A DNA stretch of 64,000 bases, taken from positions 19,379-83,378 of the forward strand of contig CAWBNB010000020.1 in assembly GCA_963789885.1 (NCBI GenBank), given 5' to 3'. Below are positions 24,330-35,000 of the stretch, in pieces (position 1 is the stretch's first letter; every line of letters begins with the position of its first letter). Below the pieces are notes generated by a model that was given only the letters and a program-made list of their open reading frames with translations, did not search any database and was not told the DNA's origin. The position numbers and the translations under genes are program-made. The DNA is from DATEDA01 sp963789885 (GTDB lineage: Bacteria; Pseudomonadota; Gammaproteobacteria; Burkholderiales; SG8-39).

Positions 24330-25286
24330 ATGGACTTACGGCATATACGCACGTTCGTGACCGTGGCCGAGCTCGGCACGGTGTCGAAAGCAGCCTTGCG
24401 CCTCCATGTGGCGCAGCCGGCGCTCTCGCGGCAGATCGCCAACCTCGAAGACGAACTCGGCGTTAAGCTTTTCGATCGCGTCGGCCGCCGTCTGCTTCTC
24501 ACGAGCGATGGCGAGCAACTGCTGAGCGATGGCCGTGGTCTGTTGAACTATGCGCGCGCGTTGGGCGAGCACGCGCAGGTGCTCCGGCGCGGCGACGTCG
24601 GAATCTTGCGCGTAGCCGCCTCGCCGCACCTCATCGAAGGTGTTTTTCCCGATCTGCTGAGTCGCTACGCGGAGCGCTACCCCAATGTACAGGTGAGGCT
24701 CGTCGACGTCGTCGGCCCGGAAGCGTTCGCGATGCTCGAGCGGGGCGAGATTCACCTCGTGCAAAGCCTCGTTCGCGCGCTCGCGCCGACCGAGCAGCGC
24801 TTCGAGCGATTCCCGCTCGCGCCCATGGAGATGCTGGCCGCATGCCATCCGCGTATGAAGCTCGGCGAGGAAGGTGAAGTGGAGATCGACCGCCTCGCGC
24901 CTTATCCATTGCTACAGGCGACGACGGAATTTCTCATGCGCAGGCACTTCGATGCGGCATGCCGCATGGCAGGGTTCACGCCCAACTACGTCTTGGAATG
25001 CCGCTCGCCTCACGCACTGCTCGCCATGGCGGAGGCGGGGCACGGCGTGGCCATTATTCCCTCGGCGTTACGCGTTCACCGCTATACGTTGCGACGCATG
25101 CGCGTCACCTACCGGGGCGCGCCGTTGGATGAGCCGTTGGCGATGCTATGGGACAAGCGGCGCCCATTGCCTGCGTACGCGCGGGTGTTTTGCGAGATGG
25201 TGGCCAAGCACGTACAGCAGGCGTTCCCGGTCAAGCGAAAATCCCGACGGGCGTCGTCCAAGGCGAGGGTCGTGACCCGTTTGTGA
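24330..25286 (+). CDS. LysR-family regulator divergent from the TctC gene
   Basis: 318 residues. The HTH MDLRHIRTFVTVAELGTVSK, AQPALSRQIANLEDELG, is very typical. The effector domain from residue ~95 (GILRVAASPHLIEGVFPDLL) is CysB/CbbR-like. The C-terminal tail is basic. It probably controls the neighbouring TctC-methyltransferase operon in response to a carboxylate, which is inference from layout. Confidence 0.9.
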   Translation: MDLRHIRTFVTVAELGTVSKAALRLHVAQPALSRQIANLEDELGVKLFDRVGRRLLLTSDGEQLLSDGRGLLNYARALGEHAQVLRRGDVGILRVAASPHLIEGVFPDLLSRYAERYPNVQVRLVDVVGPEAFAMLERGEIHLVQSLVRALAPTEQRFERFPLAPMEMLAACHPRMKLGEEGEVEIDRLAPYPLLQATTEFLMRRHFDAACRMAGFTPNYVLECRSPHALLAMAEAGHGVAIIPSALRVHRYTLRRMRVTYRGAPLDEPLAMLWDKRRPLPAYARVFCEMVAKHVQQAFPVKRKSRRASSKARVVTRL

Positions 25287-25442
25287 CGGTCTGGAAGTAC
25301 TGGGGGTCGATCTCGGACGGTCGCCCCAATCACCTTCGATGAGAGCCTGCCGCGTGCGGGTTTTCTTATTCCTGGTCAGCTCCAACCTTGCGCGCCCACC
25401 ACCCGGACGGGCACGACCACGCTGGCGCGCGCATCCAACCGC

Positions 25443-25690
25443 GTGGCGCGGCGCGCGGTGACTCTGAAGCGCGCTTACGAATGCCCCGCCGCCGGCGACG
25501 GAATGCGGGTGCTGGTCGACCGGCTGTGGCCGTGCGGCCTCAGCAAGGAACGTCTGGCGGTCGACCTCTGGCTCACGGATGCGGCGCCGCGGCCCGGTCA
25601 CCCTGGTCTACGGCGCGCGCGACGCGGACCGCAACACGGCGGTCGTGCTGCGCGATGTCCTCCACGAGGGACGGCGCGGACACCTCGCGC
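25443..25690 (+). pseudogene. DUF488-family relic with internal deletion
   Basis: The first frame reads VTLKRAYECPAAGDGMRVLV, DRLWPCGLSKERLAVDLWL, the start of a DUF488 protein. After DAAP the middle ~40 residues are missing, and the C-terminal motif GPVTLVYGARDADRNTAVVL appears in another frame at about 25591. The protein cannot be made. The family often neighbours redox or nitrite-related genes, as NnrS here. Confidence 0.7.
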
Positions 25691-25768
25691 TCCGAGGCGT
25701 GCCGGGCACGCGCCGGGGGCAGGTCGGAAACCGGCCGGAGCGAGCGGCCGCGAAAGCATTCCTTCACA

Positions 25769-27016
25769 ATGACCGCCGCCGCCGGGCCGCGGGCCCGCAC
25801 ATCGCGGGAGATCGCAGTGTCCAAGGTCATTGGCGCCAGGAGGACCGGCGGGCGCGGCAACGCCGCCGCGACCGGATTTTCGCTCTGGGTCCTCGGCTTT
25901 CGGCCGTTCTTTCTGCTCGCGAGCGGCTTCGCTGCGGTCTCCATCGCGCTCTGGATCGCGCAGTACGCCGGACTCCTGCCGATCGCGTATCTCCGCGGCG
26001 CGGTCTGGCACGCCCACGAGATGATCTACGGCTACACCGTTGCGGTGATCGCGGGCTTCCTCTTCACCGCAGTCAGAAACTGGAGCGGCCGTCCAACCCC
26101 CACCGGGGGGTGGCTGATCGCCGTGTGCGCCCTCTGGCTCGCGGGACGACTGCTCGTGCTGTCGCCATACGGGCTCGCCGCAGCGCTGGTGAACGCCGCA
26201 TTTCCCGTCGCGGTGGCGATCGGCATCGCGGTGCCGCTCGTGCAGAGCGGCAACAGGCGCAATTACTTCTTCGTCGGTCTGCTGGTGCTCATGGGTGCCG
26301 CCGACCTCGCGTTCCACCTTTCGCAGCTCGGCGTCCTCGGCCTGCCCGCACGGCCGGGGTTGCAGGCAGGACTGGACGTCATCCTGTTTGTAATGGCGGT
26401 GATGGGCGGCCGGGTGATCCCGATGTTCACCAACAATGGCGTCCCCGGCGCCAACGCCCGGCGCAATCCGACCATCGAGAAGCTCGCCCTCGGGAGCATC
26501 CTCGTCCTGCTGGTCGCCGACGTGCTGCCGGTGCCCGCGCCCGCGCTGGCGCTCATCGCGCTCGTCTGCGCCGTGGCCCACGGTATCCGTCTTGCGCTGT
26601 GGGATTCGCTGAAGACGCTCCGGACGCCCCTCGTTTGGATCCTGCATGCCGCCTACGCGTGGATCGTCATCCACCTCGCCCTGCGCGCGGTCGCGGCGCT
26701 GGGGTGGATCGCCGAGCCGCTCGCCATCCACGCATTGACCATCGGCGCGATCGGCGGACTCACGCTCGGGATGATGACCCGGACGGCGCGCGGCCATTCC
26801 GCCCGTCCGCTCGTGGCCGATGGTGCGGAAGTCGCTTGCTACGCGCTGGTCTTGCTAGCAGCGGCCGTGCGGGTGCTGGGGCCGGTCGTGGCGCCGACCG
26901 CGTACCTAGCGAGCGTCGTCGCCTCGGGCGTGCTCTGGTCGGCGGCGTTCGCGCTGTACTTCTTCCGCTACTGGCCGATCCTCACCCGTCCGCGGCTCGA
27001 CGGCAAGCCGGGCTGA
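25769..27016 (+). CDS. nnrS: NnrS-family heme/copper membrane protein
   Basis: 415 residues from ATG 25769 (or GTG 25817). About twelve transmembrane helices follow the signature FSLWVLGFRPFFLLASGFA and WHAHEMIYGYTVAVIAGFL, with the His residues thought to bind heme and copper. VMGGRVIPMFTNNGVPGA and LTLGMMTRTARGHSARPL are further family motifs. NnrS proteins sit in the inner membrane and relieve nitric-oxide or related nitrosative stress. There is no denitrification gene next to it in the window. Confidence 0.92.
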   Translation: MTAAAGPRARTSREIAVSKVIGARRTGGRGNAAATGFSLWVLGFRPFFLLASGFAAVSIALWIAQYAGLLPIAYLRGAVWHAHEMIYGYTVAVIAGFLFTAVRNWSGRPTPTGGWLIAVCALWLAGRLLVLSPYGLAAALVNAAFPVAVAIGIAVPLVQSGNRRNYFFVGLLVLMGAADLAFHLSQLGVLGLPARPGLQAGLDVILFVMAVMGGRVIPMFTNNGVPGANARRNPTIEKLALGSILVLLVADVLPVPAPALALIALVCAVAHGIRLALWDSLKTLRTPLVWILHAAYAWIVIHLALRAVAALGWIAEPLAIHALTIGAIGGLTLGMMTRTARGHSARPLVADGAEVACYALVLLAAAVRVLGPVVAPTAYLASVVASGVLWSAAFALYFFRYWPILTRPRLDGKPG

Positions 27017-27279
27017 TCCCTCGCTTGCCGGGGGAAACGCTCAGCGCACTCGCGCGGGAGGCTACATGTCAGCCGCTTGTCCGGCGCCACGTCGTAAGGC
27101 GCTCCGATAGAGCGCAAGGACTGCGCCAGACGGCGAGCCCCTCAAACGAGACGATGCTCCGCGTCAACTATGCTTTCCGCTCCCATCACCTCGCCGTAAC
27201 TGATACCCAGCGATGAGCGTTGCCTCATCACACCTGCTACCGCTCCGCTCGCACGCTCTGTGTCCCTGGAGATGCCGGC

Positions 27280-27711
27280 TCAGCGACGCACCCGGGCGGT
27301 GGCAGCGACGCAGAGGTCATTCCACACCTGCTGATCGACGATCTTCCCATCGCGGATAAGAAAGCGGTCGATATAGCGCACGCCCTCGAAGGGGGCCCCG
27401 TCCAGCCATTCGCCCCACAGCGTGCCGTAGTTGTAGACAACGATGCCGTCAGCCGCCTCGTACTCATCGAAGCGCTCGAACGCCTTCTTGACCCAGAGGT
27501 AGGTTGATGCCGCTCGTTGCGGCACTTGCAGACAGTCGGTCATCACCACCCCGCCCGGAAACACCATACGGCAGCCGGGGGCGAGAAAGGCGTTGGCGTC
27601 GCCGTAGCGGCGCTGCGCGAATAGGGTGAGGAAATCCCAGACGATCCGTCCACCCTCGCCGAGGGAGTCTCGCGCAACCAGGTGATTGACGGGTTGGTCC
27701 TGCATTTTCAT
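27280..27711 (-). CDS. NTF2/SnoaL-like protein
   Basis: 143 residues from ATG 27711, preceded by AAGGGAG; an upstream in-frame ATG at 27756 has no such site. The pattern FLTLFAQRRYGDANAFLAPG, AFERFDEYEAADGIVVYNYG, DRFLIRDGKIVDQQVW is the cone-shaped NTF2 fold used by SnoaL-type cyclases, isomerases and many unknown proteins. Substrate unknown. The plus-strand gap before it (27017-27279) shows nothing I recognise. Confidence 0.7.
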   Translation of the reverse strand: MKMQDQPVNHLVARDSLGEGGRIVWDFLTLFAQRRYGDANAFLAPGCRMVFPGGVVMTDCLQVPQRAASTYLWVKKAFERFDEYEAADGIVVYNYGTLWGEWLDGAPFEGVRYIDRFLIRDGKIVDQQVWNDLCVAATARVRR

Positions 27712-28025
27712 GGTGCACTCCCTTGCGTCATGGCAAAAGAAATCGTCGAGCGACAATTCTTAATGCGAGATTTCAGCATTCTCGTCGAGGGCTTGCACGG
27801 CGACAAGGTGAGAGCCGCGGGCATCTTGAGGGCGGTGGAATAAGTGCCTACACGTGAAGGGTGAACGGATCGCAAACGCGCCGGGAATATGCACGTCCTG
27901 GGGGCCGTGCAGCCGCTAGTCTATGAGCAGACCGACCGCGTTGATCGCGTGTGCCGTGTCGCTATCGAGCAACATGCGCAATGTGAATCGGATCTCGTCC
28001 TTATTTGCCCTTTAGGAGAACTGCT

Positions 28026-28181
28026 ATGCAAGCACTGACGATCAAGGACCTGGCTCGGAACGATGAGTTGACTGTCGAAGAAATGAAGACCATCAAGGGC
28101 GGTTTTTTCGCGTTTCACACGACCGCCGACGCGATTGACGCTGTGGCCAAAGCGCTGGCCACTATGGCACAAAAGCAGTAA
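28026..28181 (+). CDS. Double-glycine-leader peptide (bacteriocin-like), 51 residues
   Basis: AGGAG at 28014-28018 precedes ATG 28026. The leader MQALTIKDLARNDELTVEEM KTIKGG has the Leu/Glu/Met pattern and terminal Gly-Gly of peptides cleaved by peptidase-containing (C39) ABC transporters. The 25-residue remainder (FFAFHTTADAIDAVAKALAT and MAQKQ) is helical, without Cys, and could be a class II-type microcin or a signal peptide. Two hairpins end the transcript at once. No exporter or immunity gene is seen here. Bases 27712-28025 upstream hold only its presumed promoter. Confidence 0.7.
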   Translation: MQALTIKDLARNDELTVEEMKTIKGGFFAFHTTADAIDAVAKALATMAQKQ

Positions 28182-28190
28182 GTGAAAGGG

Positions 28191-28237
28191 CCGGAGTCCT
28201 AACGGACTCCGGTTCATGAGCGACCGCTTTTCGGTCG
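28191..28237 (+). terminator. Tandem terminator hairpins after the peptide gene
   Basis: A perfect 9-bp stem CCGGAGTCC (28191-28199), loop TAAC, GGACTCCGG (28204-28212), is followed by CGACCG (28221-28226), CTTTT, CGGTCG (28232-28237). Together they should end the short transcript. Confidence 0.65.
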
Positions 28238-29082
28238 GGTGGGTGTTGGTTTTCGGAACGGCATGGCCGACAACTTAGGGTCGGATTCAGGCCGATACGC
28301 GTATCAATACCTTGCACCCTTGATAGACGCGAATCTCAAGTGAAGCGTAAAGAATGCTGACAGCCTATCGGGCAACTCGATGGAAGTCGTCCGTCCCGAG
28401 CGAATATGCGCCGGTTGCGGCGCTCGCCTCAGCATTGTCCGCCTTCCGGAGAACGGTTTTCTCCGAAGGATGCCGCCGGCGCGCCGTTGCCCTCGTGCCG
28501 CTCCGAACTGCCGTCGCCCGCTCAGGGTGACGCCATTCGCCATCACTTACTCCTCGCTTACTTCACGGCCGCGCGTATTCACGAATCACCGTGAACCGCG
28601 CACGGTACCGACGAAGATTCTGCGCTCGGTCTTCCTCTGCACGCGCACGTCCTAAGAAGCACATGCGACGCATGCAGGCTTTCGCTTCGGGACGGTGCCA
28701 GCGTGTTGCGTCGATTTCGCGTCAGCACCGATCGTTAAACATTGTCAAATCGCGACTTACGGAAACCCCGCGCGACTAGCATGTGACGCGAAGTTCTTCG
28801 GGCGCCCTCGAATCGAAAGCGGCTGCGGCAAGCCGCCGAGATCCGCCAGCGGTGCGCGCCGCGGCCGCGCCTCCTTTAGAGAGGTCGGCGCGGCGACGAA
28901 CAGAAGAAGTCGCGGCCGCAGTTCTCGCGTGACGTTCGCACAACGTCACAGAGGGGGATGCACGAAGGGTATTGGGATCACCGGCCCGATCGGTCGGGGT
29001 CGAGCACTGCGCTCTCCGTTGTCGCAGTGCGCGGCGCGTTCGAGCCCACGAGGGCTGCACAATGCTGTTGGGGGAGAGGCCC
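28238..29082. other. Long non-coding leader before the giant gene
   Basis: About 845 bases with only short, mutually overlapping open frames on both strands and no ribosome site or family match among them. It presumably carries the promoter of the giant RTX gene. I see no clear promoter or repeat. Confidence 0.5.
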
Positions 29083-32000
29083 ATGTCGCGGATTTTTGCT
29101 TCGCACTCCGCTCAAGTTCGTCCGGCCCGCGGTCCCGCTCCTCCCTTCCGGCGAAAGCCGATCTTCGAAGCACTCGAGCAGCGATTGCTGCTCTCTGCGG
29201 ATCCTGTTCCATTCGTCGCCGAGCAGCTCTTTCAGCAGGCGCAGGCCGTTGTCGCCGCGGAGTTGCTCGACCCCTCCCTGCCGCAGCTGATCGGTCTGTC
29301 CGGCGGCGAGCGTGACACGCTGGTCGGGGCGAACACGGGCAACCTGTGGCAGATCGTCGGCCCGAACGAGGTCGTGCTGAACGGCGTGAGCTATTCGGCC
29401 GTCGCCAATCTGGTGGGCGCCACGGACCGTCTCGATACATTCGAGTTCTTCGTGGGCGGCAGCCTGAGCGGGGCGATCAGCGGAGGACCGGGCGGCGGCG
29501 ACGTCGTCGACTACTCGCAGCGGCCCGACAGCATCGTCGTGGATCTCGCGGAAGGAACCGCGACCGGCACGGCCGGCGTCGCCGGCATCGAACACTTCGT
29601 CGGCGGGGCAGGAGAGGATGTTCTCCGCGGGCCCGATGCGGACAACACGTGGAACGTCACGGGTGCAAATGCGGGCGACGTCGCGGGCGTGTCCTTCGAC
29701 GGCTTCGAGAACCTCAACGGAGCGGTAGACAACGAGGACACGTTCGTGTTCGCTCCGGCGGGCGGCCTGACCGGCGTGGTGGACGGCGGCGCCGGCGGCT
29801 TCGACAGCCTCGTGATGATGGGCGGTACGTACCGGGTCATCGTTTACACGGCGACCGGCCCGCAGTCGGGCGTCATCGACGCCGACGGCAGCTTGATCCG
29901 GTACGACGGGCTCGAGCCCGTCTCGAATAGCGGCACGGCCACGGACATCGTTTTCAATCTCACGGCGAACGCGGACGAAGCCGTCCTCGAGGACGCGGGG
30001 GGCAACTCGTCCCGGCTGCGCAGCGTGAACGGCACGTTCGAGTCCACCACGTTCACCAACCCGAGCGGGTCCGTCACCATCAACCTCGGGAGCGGGGCCG
30101 ACCGCTTCACGATCGACGCTCTCGACGACACCTTATTCACCGGGTCGGTGATCCTGGACGCAGGCGATGCCGACGACGACATCACGCTCGCGGTGCGAAC
30201 CACCGGCGTGAGCTACACGCTGGATGGGGGCGCGGGTACGCACGATGCCATCCACTTCGACGCCACCGGCGCCGTGACGATCAGCGACACTGATCTCGAC
30301 GGCATTACGCTCGGCGGCATCGAACGCGCATTCCTCTCCGGCACGTCCATCACAACGCCCGTCGCTTTCAGCGGCCAGGTGTTCTTCTACGAGAACGGCA
30401 CCACCTGGCAAGAGGAAGGCCCTAATCCTTACACGAGCGATCTCACCGGCGCGAACCGGCTTTGGGATCCGGTGGCCGGTGCGGTCCAGGCGATCGTGGT
30501 CGACCCGACGGACCGCTTCACGACGTATATCGCGACAGGCAACGGCGGGGTGTGGCGGAACACCGGCGGCACGGAGGTGTTCTTCGCGACCAACGAGTCC
30601 ATCCTCACGGCGGACGACAAGCTCAGGCTCGACGACTTCGCGAAGTTCCTGGAGGCCCATCCGGCCTACACGGTCGAGATCGGCGGACACACCGATTCCA
30701 GCGGCCTCGCCGGGGACAACCAGGCGCTCTCCGTGGACCGGGCGACCTCGGTGTTCAACTACCTCGTGAACACGCGCCACATCGACGCCGGCCGGCTTCG
30801 CACCGTGGGCTTCGGCGAGACGCGACCGGTGGCCGAGAACGACGCCAACGGCGTGCAGGCACTGAACCGCCGCGTCGAGCTGCTCGTCGACAACTGGGAG
30901 CCGCTCACCGACGACTTCCCGTCGCTTTCGGTCGCTTCGCTCGCCATGAGCCCGCTCGACAACAAGGTGCTCTACGCGGGCCTCGGACAGGTGAGCAGCT
31001 CGCGCACCGGCGGCATCCAGAACGGACTCCTCTTCTCGAACGACGGGGGCGACACGTGGCGAATCCTCGGGCGCTTCGAGTTCAACGGGCTCGCGATCAC
31101 CAAGGTGCTGCCGACGTCGATCACCACCGCGTCCGGCGATCAAGTCGTCCTCGTGTCCACGTTCGACGTGGATCGCGACGGCGACGGCAACCTCGATGAC
31201 GAGGGCGGGCTGTTCCGACTCGAGGTCAAGCCCGACGGCACCGCCACCTCGATCCAGAAGATCTCGAACCCGACGGCGACCGCCGGGCTGCCCAGCGGCC
31301 ATTACACGGACGTGGCGATGGATCCGGGCGGAAACGGCCGTCCGGTCCGGCTCTACACGGCCTCGCCTTCCACGGGCGTCTTCCGCTCGGAGGACGGTGG
31401 CGTGCAATGGCAACTCCTGGCGAACGGGTTCGCCCTCAATTCGGACAGCGACAATGACGGGTCCGACGACCTGCTGCAGGGTACCCAGCGGATCAAGCTC
31501 GCGGTCGATCCTCTCGCGGGCGTCGTTTGGGCGGGCGTGATCGGACCGACGACGAACGGGCTGTTCAACGCCGCGGGCACCGGGCTCGGGCTGGTCGGCC
31601 TGATGAAGCTGAGCGCGGCGAACGTCGGTCTGGTCGACCCGGTGTGGCAGTCGATCCCGGTGCCCACATCGCAAGACGGCCCCGGACTTGCCACGACACT
31701 CGGCCTGCACGCGAGCGGGCAGGGCGACCTCCACTTCTCGATCGCGACCGACCCCACCGACGGCAACATCGTCTACGCGGGCGGCGACACGCAGACCTTC
31801 ATCAAGCCGAACGAGAACGGCGCCGGCCTGCAGGCGTTCGCGGGGCGCATCTTCCGACTCAACCCGGCGGACAGCTCGTGGACCCAGATCGTCGGCACCA
31901 CCGCCGGTGGGACCGCGCCGCACGCGGATTCGCGCTTCATCACCTTCGCGAACGACTTCACGCTCATCGAAGCCGACGACGGCGGGATCTACCGGCTGCA

Positions 32001-35000
32001 GAACCCGCGCGCGGAGGCCGATCAGGGCACCACCGAGTGGGCATCGCTTAATCGCGGCATCCGCATCAACGAAAGCACGCACGTCGCGTTCGATCCCCTG
32101 AACGGGACGTTGATGGCGGGCACGCAGGACAACGGGTCCGCCCACCAGGCTGGAATCGTCGACGGGATCGACAACGACAACGACGGCGTGGTCGACGAGA
32201 CGGACGAGCGGTTCTTCTGGAGCGGCATGACCGCCGGGGACGGCAACAGCCAGATCGCGATTCCGATTGACGTCGACGGCGTGCCCGGTGCAGACCGCGT
32301 GCTGCGGTACTCGCTCTCGAACAACCTGCGTTTCCTGGACGTCTACGAGTTCGACGCGAACGGCCAGCAGATCGACGCGAACGGGAACCCGAGCGCTACG
32401 AGGACGCGCATACAGTTCGCGAGCCCGGGCGGCGGGGCGTTCATCAGCGGGCTCAACAACGAGGACCAGGCGTTCACCCAGTTCACGCAGATCCCGATGG
32501 TCGTCAACCGGTTCAATCCGCTCCGGGTGGCGATCGGACTGCACGGAATCTACGAAAGCGTCAACACGAACGTCACGCCGGGACCGAACCGCGTGCTGCC
32601 GCTGGACCGGGTGCAGCTCGTCGACCCGAACGGCCCCGGCGTGGCCGTCGGGTTCGCCAACGCCGTCACCGCGCTCGTGTATGGCGGCGCTATCGGCAAC
32701 ACGCAGTTCCAGGACCTCATCGTCGCGGCGCGCGCCAGCACGCTCGTCATCCGGCAGACGGCCGGGGGCGCGGTCACCCAGCGGGTGGTGGACGGTGCGG
32801 GCACGATCACGGGGGTCGCGGTCGATCCGAACGACTGGCGCAAGGTGTACGTCACGGCGGGCCGGGAAGTCTTCCGCATCGACGACGTCACCGATGCCGG
32901 CAAGGCGTGGGTCAACATCACGGGCAACTCGCGCTCGCTCTTCCAGACCAATCTGCGGACCATCGAGTATGTCCGCAACCAGGGTGGGCAGGACGTCCTC
33001 CTGGTTGGCGGGACCGGCGGCGTCACGCGACTGTTCGACCCCGGCACGGCGGGCGGCAACGCCGTCTGGGCGCGCCTCGGCGAAAACCTGCCGAGCGCAC
33101 TCGTTTCCGAGCTCAAGTACATCGACGCTGCGGACGCCGACCAGGGGAAAATCTCCAGCGGCGACCTGCTGATCGCAGGCACGATGGGCCGCGGCGTGTG
33201 GACCGTCGGCGGCGACATCCTGAGCCTGGCCCAGCCGACGACGCTGCGCATCTTCGGCTCGAACAGCGCGTCGGCCGGCGACGACCTTTCCCTCTCCATC
33301 GACGACGCGAATCCGCTGCTGCTCGACGTGTCCGACGTCGCGCAGGGGGTCAGCGTCTACTCCACGCGCTTCGCGGCGATATCGAAGGTCGAGATCGACA
33401 CGCGGGCGGGGGACGACAGCATCACCGTCGACCACAGCCACGGCGGAGTGGCGGTACCGGGTGGCATCGTCTACCGCGGCGGCGCAGGCACGAACGATCT
33501 GACGCTCACGGGCGGCCCGGTCGGGACGATCACCACCGATACGAGCGACCCGCTGTTCACGACGACCAGGCTCGTCGACACGCGGGGCCGGCCCGAGCTC
33601 GTCTCGTTCGAGAAGACCACGGTCACCGCCGACACATCGGCTATCCCCGGTCCCCTCGATCAACCTTTCGACACCGTCTCCGGTGCTCTCGAGCAGCTCG
33701 TGAGCCTGCTCACCTTCGTGAAGGATCTCGGGAAAGACCTTCCGTTCTTCGGAAACACGCTTGGACGCGCCTTGAACGGCGTGGATGTCGAGCCGGGCTC
33801 GCCGGTCGGCGGCGAGGGCGGCGAGGCGGCCGGCGAAGAAGCGGAGGGCGGAGAGGGGCCGGTCGAATCCCAGGCCGAACAGGTGGTGGACGAGTCGAGC
33901 CAGGCGGTCGACCTCCTGCGCCGTTTCATTGAGACCGGTCACGGCGCGTTCAGCCTCGACAGCATCGCGAGCTTCACGACGCTCGATCAGTTGCGGCTGG
34001 CGCTCCTCGGTCTCGACGAGTCGGGCAGCGGGACAGTCACGATTCCGGTGCAGGGGGCGACCGTGAACGACCCCTTCGAGTTCAAGCTCACCGGCATCAA
34101 GAAGTCCCTGACCGGCCGCGCCAACGTCGAGCTGAACGTGCTCGGGGGCGCGATCGACCTCAGCGGTCTGGTCGACGTCACGGCCGACGTCACGCTGAAT
34201 CTCGTCTTCGGCGTCGATGCGAGCCACGGCTTCTACATCAAGGCGAGCGGCTCGGCGAACGACATCGTCGTCGACAACATCCGCGTGAACGCCGTCGAAG
34301 GCGACGAGGTCGAGGCGGAGGGCAAGTTCGGCTTCCTCGGCGTCGAGATGTCCGCGGCGTCGCTCGCGATGGATCCGTTGGTCAAGTTCACGATCGACCT
34401 GGACGACACGGGGACCCTGGGAGCCGACGGGTACATCACGCTTTCCGAGCTCACCGCGAATGGGTCGCAATACGTCAAGACCACGCTGACCGGTAACCCC
34501 GCGCAGCCGGACGTCACGCTCACCGGCACGTTCAAGGTCCAGGCCTTCGTTCCGGGCGAGGCTGCGCCGTTCTCGCTCGTCGACGCCCGCGCCACGTTCA
34601 AGTGGGCCGACATCAACGCCGCGAACCTGAACAGTTCGCCGAACCTGACCGTGGAAGCGACCGTAGGGTCGCCGGCGGGCGACGCGCTGCTCAGCTTCCT
34701 CAAAGTGAACGGCCAGCAGGTGTTCGATCAGCTGAAGGTAATCCGCGACAAGCTGGACACCCTGGCCAACGCCGCCGATTTCGTCGATTTCTCGATCCTC
34801 AAGAGCGCGCTCGACAACATCCTCAAGGTCGTCGACGACTTCAATCAGGCACTGGTGGACCCGCTGGGGACGCTGTACGGCGGTGCGGCCACGATCCCGA
34901 CGGTGCAGGATCTCGTCACGCGGATCGCGCAGATCCTCGGGGTCGATGCCGACGAGCTCGGCCTCGCGTACGATCAGGCGACAGGCGAGCTGACTTACCA

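Noticed and set aside
28026..28181. Double-glycine peptide as a second substrate of the P450/MNIO cluster
   Set aside because: It has no Y-x-Y-D end, a different leader type and lies 20 kb away.
28304..28655. Short open frames on both strands before the giant gene
   Set aside because: They overlap each other, lack ribosome sites and show no conserved pattern.
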